Positions 9,452 through 16,762 of a DNA stretch of 64,000 nt are shown here, in pieces (the stretch's first letter is position 1; every line of letters begins with the position of its first letter). The notes under the pieces were generated by a model. That model worked only from the letters and a program-made list of their open reading frames with translations, had not been told where the DNA came from and ran no database searches. Where the stretch lies: positions 4,526,001-4,590,000 of the forward strand of contig NZ_CP094264.1 in NCBI RefSeq assembly GCF_023614235.1. The letters are read 5' to 3'. The stretch comes from Streptomyces sp. MRC013. GTDB lineage: Bacteria > Actinomycetota > Actinomycetes > Streptomycetales > Streptomycetaceae. The position numbers were made by a program, and so were the translations under genes.

Positions 9452-10813
9452 ATGGACCGCCGCATTTTCGGGCTGGAGAACGAGTACGGCGTCACGTGCA
9501 CGTTCAGGGGACAGCGCCGACTGTCTCCTGACGAAGTGGCGCGCTACCTCTTCCGCCGTGTCGTGTCATGGGGCCGCAGCAGCAACGTCTTCCTGCGGAA
9601 CGGCGCCCGCCTCTACCTCGACGTGGGTTCGCATCCGGAATACGCGACGCCGGAATGCGACAACGTGACCGAGCTGGTCACGCACGACAAGGCGGGCGAG
9701 CGCATTCTCGAAGGTCTGCTCATGGACGCCGAACGCCGCCTGCACGAGGAGGGGATCGCGGGCGACGTCTACCTCTTCAAGAACAACACCGACTCGGCGG
9801 GAAACTCCTACGGCTGCCACGAGAACTACCTCGTGGCGCGGCACGGGGAGTTCTCGCGGCTCGCGGACATCCTCATCCCGTTCCTCGTCACCCGCCAACT
9901 GGTGTGCGGCGCGGGCAAGGTGCTGCAGACCCCGCGCGGCGCCGTGTACTGCGTCAGCCAGCGCGCGGAGCACATCTGGGAGGGCGTCAGCTCGGCGACG
10001 ACCCGCTCCCGTCCGATCATCAACACGCGCGACGAGCCCCACGCCGACGCCGAGCGCTACCGGCGGCTGCACGTCATCGTCGGCGACTCCAACATGTCGG
10101 AGACGACGACGCTGCTGAAGGTCGGCGCGACCGACCTGGTGCTGCGGATGATCGAGGCCGGGACGGTCATGCGGGACCTCACCCTGGAGAACCCGATCCG
10201 GGCGATCCGCGAGGTCAGCCACGACATCACCGGCCGGCGCAAGGTCCGCCTGGCCAGCGGCCGGGAGGCGTCCGCGCTGGAGGTGCAGCGCGAGTACTAC
10301 GAGAAGGCGGCCGACTTCGTCGACCGGCGGGGCCTTCGCACGGGCACGGCGGCGCGGGTCCTGGAGCTGTGGGGCCGCACACTGGAGGCGATCGAGACGG
10401 AGGACCTGGACCGGGTCGACACCGAGATCGACTGGGTCATCAAGTACAAGCTGCTGGAGCGGTACCGGGCCAAGCACGACATGACCATGTCGCATCCGAG
10501 GATCGCGCAGATAGACCTCGCGTACCACGACATCCACCGTCGGCGGGGCCTGTACTACCTGCTGGAGAGGAAGGGCCGGACGGCCCGGGTCTGCAACGAC
10601 CTGAAGATCTTCGAGGGCAAGTCGGTGCCGCCGCAGACCACCCGGGCACGACTGCGCGGCGACTTCATCCGGCGGGCCCAGGAGCAGCGCCGGGACTTCA
10701 CGGTGGACTGGGTGCACCTGAAGCTGAACGACCAGGCGCAGCGCACCGTGCTCTGCAAGGACCCGTTCCGGTCGGTCGACGACCGGGTGGAGAAGCTCAT
10801 CGCCGGTATGTGA
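9452..10813 (+). CDS. pafA: Pup ligase PafA
   Basis: A 453-residue ligase that uses ATP to join the C-terminal Glu of activated Pup to substrate lysines. It is the paralogue of Dop: GLENEYG with Glu9, catalytic-type Asp57 in [35 protein letters not shown] and [17 protein letters not shown]. The Dop-specific insertion is absent, which fixes it as the ligase. ATG 9452 has no clear ribosome site; a TAATGT hexamer at 9440-9445, overlapping the stop of the MFS gene, would place transcription start at or near the ATG, suggesting a leaderless message. A 20 bp stem terminator follows. Confidence 0.96.
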   Translation: MDRRIFGLENEYGVTCTFRGQRRLSPDEVARYLFRRVVSWGRSSNVFLRNGARLYLDVGSHPEYATPECDNVTELVTHDKAGERILEGLLMDAERRLHEEGIAGDVYLFKNNTDSAGNSYGCHENYLVARHGEFSRLADILIPFLVTRQLVCGAGKVLQTPRGAVYCVSQRAEHIWEGVSSATTRSRPIINTRDEPHADAERYRRLHVIVGDSNMSETTTLLKVGATDLVLRMIEAGTVMRDLTLENPIRAIREVSHDITGRRKVRLASGREASALEVQREYYEKAADFVDRRGLRTGTAARVLELWGRTLEAIETEDLDRVDTEIDWVIKYKLLERYRAKHDMTMSHPRIAQIDLAYHDIHRRRGLYYLLERKGRTARVCNDLKIFEGKSVPPQTTRARLRGDFIRRAQEQRRDFTVDWVHLKLNDQAQRTVLCKDPFRSVDDRVEKLIAGM

Positions 10814-10823
10814 GCGCGCCCGG

Positions 10824-10868
10824 CGCGTCGGGCCCCGCACCGGAACGCCCGGTGCGGGGCCCGACGCG
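10824..10868 (+). terminator. Terminator after pafA
   Basis: A perfect 20 bp stem: 10824-10843 pairs with 10849-10868 around a 5 nt loop (AACGC). One of the strongest hairpins in the window. Confidence 0.85.
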
Positions 10869-10995
10869 TGGGCGGCCGCCCACGGTCGGGGAAGCGCCAC
10901 GGGGGCGCACACTCCTCGTGCGGCGCCTCCCGCACGTCGTAGAGTGGCGCGCACCCAACCGCAAGATCGGTCCCCGACCAGATACGAGGCTTCCC

Positions 10996-11979
10996 GTGCG
11001 TCGTCGCTCCCTCCTCCTCGCCGTGCCCGCCGGCCTGCTCACCCTGTCGGCCTGCGGTGACGAAAAGTCAGACCAGGACAAGGACCGGGTCGCCGAGAGC
11101 CCGTCGGCACCGGAGCCGGGCGCGTCCGCGAAGATCGTGGACGGGCCGCTGCCCGCCATCACGGGCGGCGCGAAGTTCGGCGAGAAGCCGACCGTGGCCA
11201 AGGGCTCCGGCAAGCCGTCCACCGACCTGGCCGTGAAGACGGTCATCGCCGGCTCCGGCGCGGCGGTCGCCGAGGGCGACTACGTCCGGGCTCACTACCT
11301 GGGCCAGATCTGGGACACGGCGAAGGTCTTCGACAACTCGTACGACCGCAAGCAGCCGCTCGTCATCCAGCTCCAGCAGGGCGCGATCATCGACGGCTGG
11401 CGCCTCGGCCTGGCCGGCCGGAAGGCGGGAAGCCGCGTCGAGATGGCCGTCCCGCCGGCCCTGGGCTACGGCTCGCAGGGCCGCGACGGCATCAAGGGCA
11501 CGGACACCATGGTCTTCGTCATCGACGTCGAGGAGACCTTCAACGGCAGGTCCTCCGTCAAGGGCGAGGAGGTCCCGCAGGACGACGCGGCCCTCCCGAA
11601 GGTCGGGACGAACACGGACGGCAAGGCGCCCGCCATCACCGTCCCGAAGACCGCCGCGCCGAAGAAGCTCGTGGCGAAGTACGTCCTGGAGGGCGACGGC
11701 GAGGAGGTGCAGCCGACCGACAAGCTGCTGCTCCAGTACAAGGGCGTGCTGTGGAACGGCGGCAAGGAGTTCGACTCCAGCTACTCCCGGCAGGAACTCG
11801 CCGCCTTCTCGCTCCAGCAGCTGATCAAGGGCTGGCAGGAGGGCCTCGCCGGCAAGAAGGTCGGCAGCCGCGTCATGCTGGTCGTGCCCCCGGACAAGGG
11901 CTACGGCGACCAGGCCTCCGAGAAGATCCCCGCCAACTCCACGCTGGTCTTCACGCTCGACATCCTGGCGAAGGTGTAA
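10996..11979 (+). CDS. Exported lipoprotein with two FKBP prolyl-isomerase domains
   Basis: A 327-residue lipoprotein. GTG 10996 gives a short signal peptide, RRRSLLLAVPAGLLTLSAC, with lipobox LSAC, so the mature protein would be anchored outside the membrane. Two FKBP domains follow, at about 75-180 (GDYVRAHYLGQIWDTAKVFDNSY, VPPALGYGSQG) and 220-327 (DKLLLQYKGVLWNGGKEFDSSY, VPPDKGYGDQ). Both keep most of the FKBP core, but the binding-pocket residues differ between them, so only one may be active. It probably assists folding of exported proteins. A cytosolic single-domain FKBP gene follows at 42 bp. Confidence 0.9.
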   Translation: MRRRSLLLAVPAGLLTLSACGDEKSDQDKDRVAESPSAPEPGASAKIVDGPLPAITGGAKFGEKPTVAKGSGKPSTDLAVKTVIAGSGAAVAEGDYVRAHYLGQIWDTAKVFDNSYDRKQPLVIQLQQGAIIDGWRLGLAGRKAGSRVEMAVPPALGYGSQGRDGIKGTDTMVFVIDVEETFNGRSSVKGEEVPQDDAALPKVGTNTDGKAPAITVPKTAAPKKLVAKYVLEGDGEEVQPTDKLLLQYKGVLWNGGKEFDSSYSRQELAAFSLQQLIKGWQEGLAGKKVGSRVMLVVPPDKGYGDQASEKIPANSTLVFTLDILAKV

Positions 11980-12021
11980 GACTGTGCGGGTTGTGCACAA
12001 ACGATCAACAGGAGCACTGAC

Positions 12022-12393
12022 GTGAGCATCGACAAGCCCGAGGTCGACTTCCCGGGTGGCGAGCCGCCGGCGGATCTGGAGGTCAAGGACATCTGGGTCG
12101 GCGACGGCGCCGAGGCCAAGGCCGGCGATGTGGTGAAGGTCCACTACGTCGGTGTGTCCTTCTCCTCCGGCGAGGAGTTCGACGCCTCCTGGAACCGCGG
12201 GACGCCGCTGCAGTTCCAGCTCGGCGTCGGCCAGGTCATCCCCGGCTGGGACCAGGGCGTCCAGGGCATGAAGGTCGGTGGCCGCCGCCAGCTGACCATC
12301 CCGCCGCACCTGGCCTACGGGGACCGCGGCGCCGGCGGCAAGATCAAGCCGGGCGAGACGCTGATCTTCGTCTGCGACCTCGTCGCGGTCTGA
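12022..12393 (+). CDS. Cytosolic FKBP-type peptidyl-prolyl isomerase
   Basis: A 123-residue single-domain FKBP without signal peptide. It has the complete family core: VKVHYVGVSFSSGEEFDAS, LQFQLGVGQVIPGWDQGVQGMKVGGRRQLTIPPHLAYGDRG and GETLIFVCDLV. It catalyses cis-trans isomerisation at prolines in the cytosol. GTG 12022 is preceded by CAGGAGCACTGAC. It is probably co-transcribed with the lipoprotein FKBP upstream. Confidence 0.93.
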   Translation: MSIDKPEVDFPGGEPPADLEVKDIWVGDGAEAKAGDVVKVHYVGVSFSSGEEFDASWNRGTPLQFQLGVGQVIPGWDQGVQGMKVGGRRQLTIPPHLAYGDRGAGGKIKPGETLIFVCDLVAV

Positions 12394-12517
12394 TCCGGCC
12401 CCGCACGTGAAGGGGGCGCGCACCTCCACCGGTGCGGGCCCCGCCCCGGCTCCGGGCGGGCGGGGCGGGCGGGCGGGCCCGCCCCGCGGACGGGACGGGC
12501 CCGCAGGCCGGCGCGAC

Positions 12518-12547
12518 TTTGGCCGCGCGCGCCCGGAGCGGTACGGT
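12518..12547 (+). promoter_or_regulatory. Possible promoter of pafB
   Basis: TTTGGC (12518-12523) and TACGGT (12542-12547), spacer 18 bp, 44 bp before the pafB ATG. Confidence 0.3.
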
Positions 12548-12590
12548 CATCGGGCGACAGGGAATCCATACGAAGAGGTGCTGGGCGTCG

Positions 12591-13577
12591 ATGGCCATTG
12601 CCAAGGCCGAGCGGCTGATGAATCTCGCGCTGTGCCTGCTGGGCACGCGGCGGCCGCTCACCAAGCGCGAGCTGCGCGGCTCCATCGAGGCGTACGTCGA
12701 GGCGTTCGGCCTCGGCGACGGCGGGCCCTCCCCGACCGACGACTCCTTCAACCGCATGTTCGAGCGCGACAAGGACGACCTGCGCGAACTCGGACTGGTC
12801 ATCGAGACGGTGGAGAACCTGGACGGCGAGACCGGCTACCTCGCCCGCCGGGACTCCAACCGCCTGCCGCCCATCCAACTGGACGCCGAAGAGGCCGCCG
12901 CCCTCGGCCTCGCCGCCAAGGTCTGGCAGCAGGCCCGCCTCGCCGGAGCCGCCAGCGGCGCCCTGCAGAAGCTCCGCGCCGCCGGCATGCCGGAGGCGGA
13001 GGACCCCTACGACGACCGGCCCGGCGCCCTAGAACCGCGCATCCCGGTCCGCGAGGCCGCCTTCGAGCCGCTGATGCTCGCCTGCCGCGACCGCCGGCCC
13101 GTCGTCTTCGAGTACCGCAAGTCCAACGCCGCCCGCGCCGAGACCCGGCACGTCGAGCCCTGGACCCTGGAGTGCTGGCGCGGTCACTGGTACCTCGCCG
13201 GCTGGGACCGGGACCGCGGTGCCGAGCGCGTCTTCCGGCTCTCCCGGATCACCGGCAGGGTCCGCTCCCGCGCCGGTGCCTTCACCGCGCCCGTCCCGGA
13301 CGTCTCCACCGTCCGCGAGGCCGTGGAGCGCTGGGCGGGCGAGAGCGCCACCCGCACGGCGCTGATCCGGCTGCGCGCCGACTGCGGCTATCCGCTGCGC
13401 GCCCGGGCCCTGGCCGTGCGGGACCTCGGCGACGGCTGGGACGAGCTGGAGATCCCGTACGGGCACGGCCTGGACGCCTGGCTCGCCGAATTCGGACCCG
13501 ACGTCGTCGTACGGGAACCGGCGGACCTCCGCGCCGACGTGGTGGACCGGCTGCGCGCCGTCGCCGAGGGCAGCTGA
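12591..13577 (+). CDS. pafB: WYL-domain regulator PafB
   Basis: A 328-residue transcription factor: N-terminal winged helix (AERLMNLALCLLGTRRPLTKRELR; FERDKDDLRELGL), a central WYL domain (RRPVVFEYRKSNAARAETRHVEPWTLECWRGHWYLAGWDRDRGAERVFRLSRI) and a C-terminal WCX domain. With PafC it forms the PafBC heterodimer that, in mycobacteria, activates the LexA-independent DNA-damage response at promoters of the RecA-NDp type. ATG 12591 has GAGGTG upstream. The pafC gene follows after 34 bp. A promoter of this class appears upstream of the helicase gene 3 kb downstream. Confidence 0.92.
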   Translation: MAIAKAERLMNLALCLLGTRRPLTKRELRGSIEAYVEAFGLGDGGPSPTDDSFNRMFERDKDDLRELGLVIETVENLDGETGYLARRDSNRLPPIQLDAEEAAALGLAAKVWQQARLAGAASGALQKLRAAGMPEAEDPYDDRPGALEPRIPVREAAFEPLMLACRDRRPVVFEYRKSNAARAETRHVEPWTLECWRGHWYLAGWDRDRGAERVFRLSRITGRVRSRAGAFTAPVPDVSTVREAVERWAGESATRTALIRLRADCGYPLRARALAVRDLGDGWDELEIPYGHGLDAWLAEFGPDVVVREPADLRADVVDRLRAVAEGS

Positions 13578-13611
13578 CCGGCGGACGCCGGGGAAAGAGG
13601 ACGGACGAGCG

Positions 13612-14568
13612 ATGGCCACCAACGCGATCGACCAGACCAGGCGGATGCTCTCCCTGGTGACCTACCTGCGGGAACGCCCCGGCGCCCACGTCGGGGACGT
13701 GGCCCGCGCCTTCGGCATCACCGAGGCCGAGCTGATCGCCGACCTCGACGTCCTGCCCATGTGCGGCACCAGCTTCCGCGGCGGCGACCTGCTCGACATC
13801 GACACCGACGGCGAGCGGATCTGGTGGCACAACCCCGACGACGTGGCCGAGCCGCTGCGCATCGCCGCCGACGAGGCCACCGCCCTGCTCGTCGCCGCCC
13901 GCGCCGTCGCCACCCTGCCCGGCCTCCGGGAGGGCGACCGCGAGGCCCTGCTGCGCGCCACCGCCAAACTGGAGGCCGCCGCGGGGGAGGCGGCCGGCGC
14001 CAGCTCCCGGCTGTCGGTCACCTTCGAGTCCGAGGGCGGCGTCTTCGCGGAGGTCGACCGGGCCGTCTCCGAGCGGCGCCGGCTCTGGCTGCGCTACTAC
14101 TCCCCGGCGCGCGACGAGTTGACGGAGCGTGAGGTCGACCCGATCCGGCTGTTCGCCGTCGGCCACACCTACATGGAGGCGTGGTGCCGGCTCTCCGAGG
14201 CCCGGCGCACCTTCCGCCTGGACCGGGTGGCCGAGATCCGCATCCTCGACGAGCCGTCCGCGCCCCCGGAGATCGAGCTGCGTGACCTGTCCGAAGGTCT
14301 CGTCCAGCCCTCCGCCGACGACCCCGAGGTCGTCGTCGAGGTCGGCCCCGGCGGCCGCTGGGTCGCCGAGTACTACCCGCACGACAGCGCCGAGGAGCTG
14401 CCCGACGGCGGGCTGCGCATCACCCTGCGCACCCCCGACCCGGCCTCGCTGCGGCGGCTGGCCCTCCGCCTCGGCCGGGACGGGCGCATCGTCTCCCCGG
14501 AGGCGCTCGCCGAGAGCGCGCGCCGCGCGGCGCGGGAGGCACTCGCCGCGTACGGTGCCCAGGACTGA
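13612..14568 (+). CDS. pafC: WYL-domain regulator PafC
   Basis: A 318-residue partner of PafB with winged-helix (AIDQTRRMLSLVTYLRERPGAHVGDVARAFGITEAELIADL), WYL (ERRRLWLRYYSPARDELTEREVDPIRLFAVGHTYMEAWCRLSEARRTFRLDRV) and WCX regions. The WYL triad is represented by the TYMEAWC segment. Together with PafB it is expected to sense a DNA-damage signal (single-stranded DNA in current models) and activate repair genes. It is in an operon with pafB. Confidence 0.92.
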   Translation: MATNAIDQTRRMLSLVTYLRERPGAHVGDVARAFGITEAELIADLDVLPMCGTSFRGGDLLDIDTDGERIWWHNPDDVAEPLRIAADEATALLVAARAVATLPGLREGDREALLRATAKLEAAAGEAAGASSRLSVTFESEGGVFAEVDRAVSERRRLWLRYYSPARDELTEREVDPIRLFAVGHTYMEAWCRLSEARRTFRLDRVAEIRILDEPSAPPEIELRDLSEGLVQPSADDPEVVVEVGPGGRWVAEYYPHDSAEELPDGGLRITLRTPDPASLRRLALRLGRDGRIVSPEALAESARRAAREALAAYGAQD

Positions 14569-14618
14569 CACCGCGCCCGGCAACCGGAACCACGCCGCAT
14601 CGGAAGGGGAGAGAACCC

Positions 14619-14882
14619 ATGGGAGACACGGCCCTGCTGCCCGGCACCCCGCAGCCACGCCACCCGGTCCTCTTCAAGGCCGCCTGTCCCGAGTGCCGGG
14701 CCCGGTGCGAACTGTCCCCGGCCTCCCTGCGGCTGGCCATCGGCGCCAGCCGGCGTACCACCTTCTACTCCTTCACCTGCCCCGAGTGCGGCTCCGCCGT
14801 CCGCAGACCCGCCGGGGAGCGCATCGTCGAGCTCCTCACCGGCGGCGGGGTGCGGACGCTCCGGCTCCACTCCACCGCCTGA
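14619..14882 (+). CDS. Small zinc-ribbon protein
   Basis: An 87-residue soluble protein with two CPxC knuckles (ACPECRARCELSP and FTCPECGSAVRRP) about 30 residues apart, forming one four-cysteine zinc ribbon; the rest is basic. It follows pafC by 50 bp with GGGGAGAG upstream of the ATG. Such genes are common after pafBC in Streptomyces. Nucleic-acid or protein binding is possible; no function is known to me. Confidence 0.75.
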   Translation: MGDTALLPGTPQPRHPVLFKAACPECRARCELSPASLRLAIGASRRTTFYSFTCPECGSAVRRPAGERIVELLTGGGVRTLRLHSTA

Positions 14883-14901
14883 CACGGTCTAGGCTCTGCC
14901 C

Positions 14902-15150
14902 ATGCTCTGGTCCATGCTCGCCGTCGCTCTGGGGTTCCTCGGTACCGCCGTCCTGGGCCTCCTCGGCGTCCGGGTGTTCGTCGAGGTCCGGCGTCTCGGC
15001 CGTCAGGTGGCGCGGACCGCGGAGCGGATCGGCCGCGCCGCCGAGGAACTGGAGAAGGCCTCGCTCCACCTCGCGCGGGCCGGGGACGGCCTGCCGCACC
15101 GCCGGTCCGCGGCCGGCGGGGGCGGGACGCCCCGCACCCCGTCCCCCTGA
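14902..15150 (+). CDS. Small membrane-anchored coiled-coil protein
   Basis: An 82-residue protein: one N-terminal transmembrane helix (MLAVALGFLGTAVLGLLGV), then a basic amphipathic helix (RRLGRQVARTAERIGRAAEELEKAS) and a disordered tail. It resembles the DUF948-like group of small membrane proteins, but the similarity is weak. The gene starts 20 bp after the zinc-ribbon gene and precedes tatA; a TAGGCT at about 14890 could give a near-leaderless start. Confidence 0.6.
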   Translation: MLWSMLAVALGFLGTAVLGLLGVRVFVEVRRLGRQVARTAERIGRAAEELEKASLHLARAGDGLPHRRSAAGGGGTPRTPSP

Positions 15151-15176
15151 CCCCTTCCCGGAGGTACGCCGGGGCA

Positions 15177-15206
15177 TTGCCCCCGTTCACCGGCGAGGGT
15201 TACGAT
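15177..15206 (+). promoter_or_regulatory. Probable promoter of tatA-tatC
   Basis: TTGCCC at 15177-15182 and TACGAT at 15201-15206 with an 18 bp spacer, 80 bp before the tatA start. Confidence 0.45.
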
Positions 15207-15285
15207 GAATGCCCGCGCGGGCGGCCCGCAGAGTCACGCGTCCGCACCGCTCCGGTTCAGGACCTCGGTCAGAAGGTAGGGAAAC

Positions 15286-15567
15286 ATGGGTCAGGTCGGT
15301 ATCTGGCATCTGGCCATCGTCGTGGGGATCTTCGTGCTGCTGTTCGGCGCGAAGAAACTGCCGGAGGTGGCCCGCTCGCTCGGCAAGTCCGCCCGTATCC
15401 TCAAGAGCGAGGCCGCCGCCATGAAGAGCGACGGCGCGGCCCGGGACGGCGCGTCGCAGGCGGGTACCGCCGAGCAGGCCGCCGCGCCGAGGACCATCCA
15501 GGCCGCTCCCGGCGACGTCGCGTCCGCCCGCCCCGTGGACGAGCCCAAGCGGACCGCCCAGGGCTGA
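15286..15567 (+). CDS. tatA: Sec-independent translocase subunit TatA
   Basis: A 93-residue subunit of the twin-arginine translocase, which moves folded proteins across the membrane. It has a short N-terminal membrane helix ([17 protein letters not shown]), the hinge [11 protein letters not shown], an amphipathic helix and a long acidic/alanine-rich tail. ATG 15286 follows AAGGTAGGG. tatC is 34 bp downstream. Likely clients in this window include the glycosidase-like protein at 43919, whose signal peptide carries a twin arginine. Confidence 0.95.
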   Translation: MGQVGIWHLAIVVGIFVLLFGAKKLPEVARSLGKSARILKSEAAAMKSDGAARDGASQAGTAEQAAAPRTIQAAPGDVASARPVDEPKRTAQG

Positions 15568-15646
15568 CGCCCGCGGTCCGCCGCCCACCACAGGCACACG
15601 GGTGGCCGCCCGGACGGGTGGCCGTCCTCCGAGTAAAGGACGTGGC

Positions 15647-16591
15647 TTGCCCAGGTCTGCCCGCAAGACGCCCAAAGACCCCGAGGGGCGGATGCCCCTC
15701 GTCGACCACCTGCGCGAGCTCCGCAACCGGCTGGTCAAGTCCCTGCTGGCCTTCATCCCGCTGATGATCGTGGCGCTGTGCTTCGCCAAGGACATCGGCG
15801 AGTTCCTGAGCCTGCCCGTGCCCCGCTGCCACGGCGAGTTCGATCCCGCGGCGCAGGCCAGCAAGTGCGCCGTGCTCTCGCAGACGGGCCTGACCTCCCC
15901 CTTCACCACCTTCGTCAAGGTCGGCGTCGGGACCGGCCTCATCGCCTCCGCCCCGGTCTGGCTGTACCAGCTGTGGGCGTTCATCGCGCCGGGCCTGCAC
16001 CGGAGCGAGAAGAAGTACGCGATCTCCGCGGTCGCCCTCGGCACGCCGCTGTTCCTCGCCGGCGGCTATCTCGCGTACTGGGTCCTGCCGCACGCGGTGC
16101 CGCTGCTCCTCAGCTTCAGCGTCGACGGTTCGGTGAACTACATCACCGTCGACGACATGATCGGCATGACCGTCAAGCTGGTCCTCGCCTTCGGCCTCGC
16201 CTTCCAGCTGCCGCTGCTGCTCATCCTGCTCAACATGGGCGGCGTGGTCAGCGGCGTGAGGATGCTCGGCTGGTGGCGCGGGATGGTGATGGGCATCGCG
16301 ATCTTCGCGGCGATCGTCACGCCCACCGACCCGTTGTCCATGATCGCGCTCCAGGTGCCGCTCACGGCGCTGTACTTCGCGGCCGTCGGCTTCGCCCTGC
16401 TCAACGACCGCCGCCGGCGCCGCCGGCAAGGACCGGAGCTCGACGACGACGAGGCGTCCAGCCTCGACCTCACGCCCGAGCCGCTCGCCCCCGTCGAACC
16501 CGTCGCCGCGCCCGCCCTGCCCGAGCAGCCGAGCGAGGGCGTCGGCACCGCTCCGGCCCGGCACGCCGGCCCCTACGACGACGCCACCTGA
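15647..16591 (+). CDS. tatC: Sec-independent translocase subunit TatC
   Basis: A 314-residue six-helix membrane protein that binds twin-arginine signal peptides. The conserved N terminus is PEGRMPLVDHLRELRNRLVKS, and other core motifs include FIAPGLHRSEKKYA, FAFQLPLLLILLNMGG and FAAIVTPTDPLSMIALQVPL. The start is taken as TTG 15647, 6 nt after AAAGGA; an in-frame GTG at 15602 would add 15 residues not typical of the family. The C-terminal 60 residues are acidic and disordered, as in other Streptomyces. Confidence 0.93.
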   Translation: MPRSARKTPKDPEGRMPLVDHLRELRNRLVKSLLAFIPLMIVALCFAKDIGEFLSLPVPRCHGEFDPAAQASKCAVLSQTGLTSPFTTFVKVGVGTGLIASAPVWLYQLWAFIAPGLHRSEKKYAISAVALGTPLFLAGGYLAYWVLPHAVPLLLSFSVDGSVNYITVDDMIGMTVKLVLAFGLAFQLPLLLILLNMGGVVSGVRMLGWWRGMVMGIAIFAAIVTPTDPLSMIALQVPLTALYFAAVGFALLNDRRRRRRQGPELDDDEASSLDLTPEPLAPVEPVAAPALPEQPSEGVGTAPARHAGPYDDAT

Positions 16592-16724
16592 GCCCGGTCG
16601 CCCCACCACGGCGAAACGGCCGGCCGCGCGGGCACGGCGCGGCCGGCCGCCCACCGCGCGCGGTCCGGGGAACACCGCCGCCGGCCCGGCGGTGGACGCC
16701 CGAACGGGGCCGAACAAAAGCCGA

Positions 16725-16752
16725 GCTGACTGTCAGCGGCGGCGGGTAGGCT
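16725..16752 (+). promoter_or_regulatory. PafBC-type (RecA-NDp-like) promoter of the helicase gene
   Basis: CTGTCAGCG (16730-16738), then exactly 8 bp, then TAGGCT (16747-16752) matches TTGTCRGTG-N8-TANNNT at 7 of 9 positions upstream plus the full -10. GCTGAC-T-GTCAGC (16725-16737) is also a perfect inverted repeat. The -10 ends 10 bp before the ATG, so the message would be essentially leaderless. Confidence 0.55.
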
Positions 16753-16762
16753 CGATAGCAAG

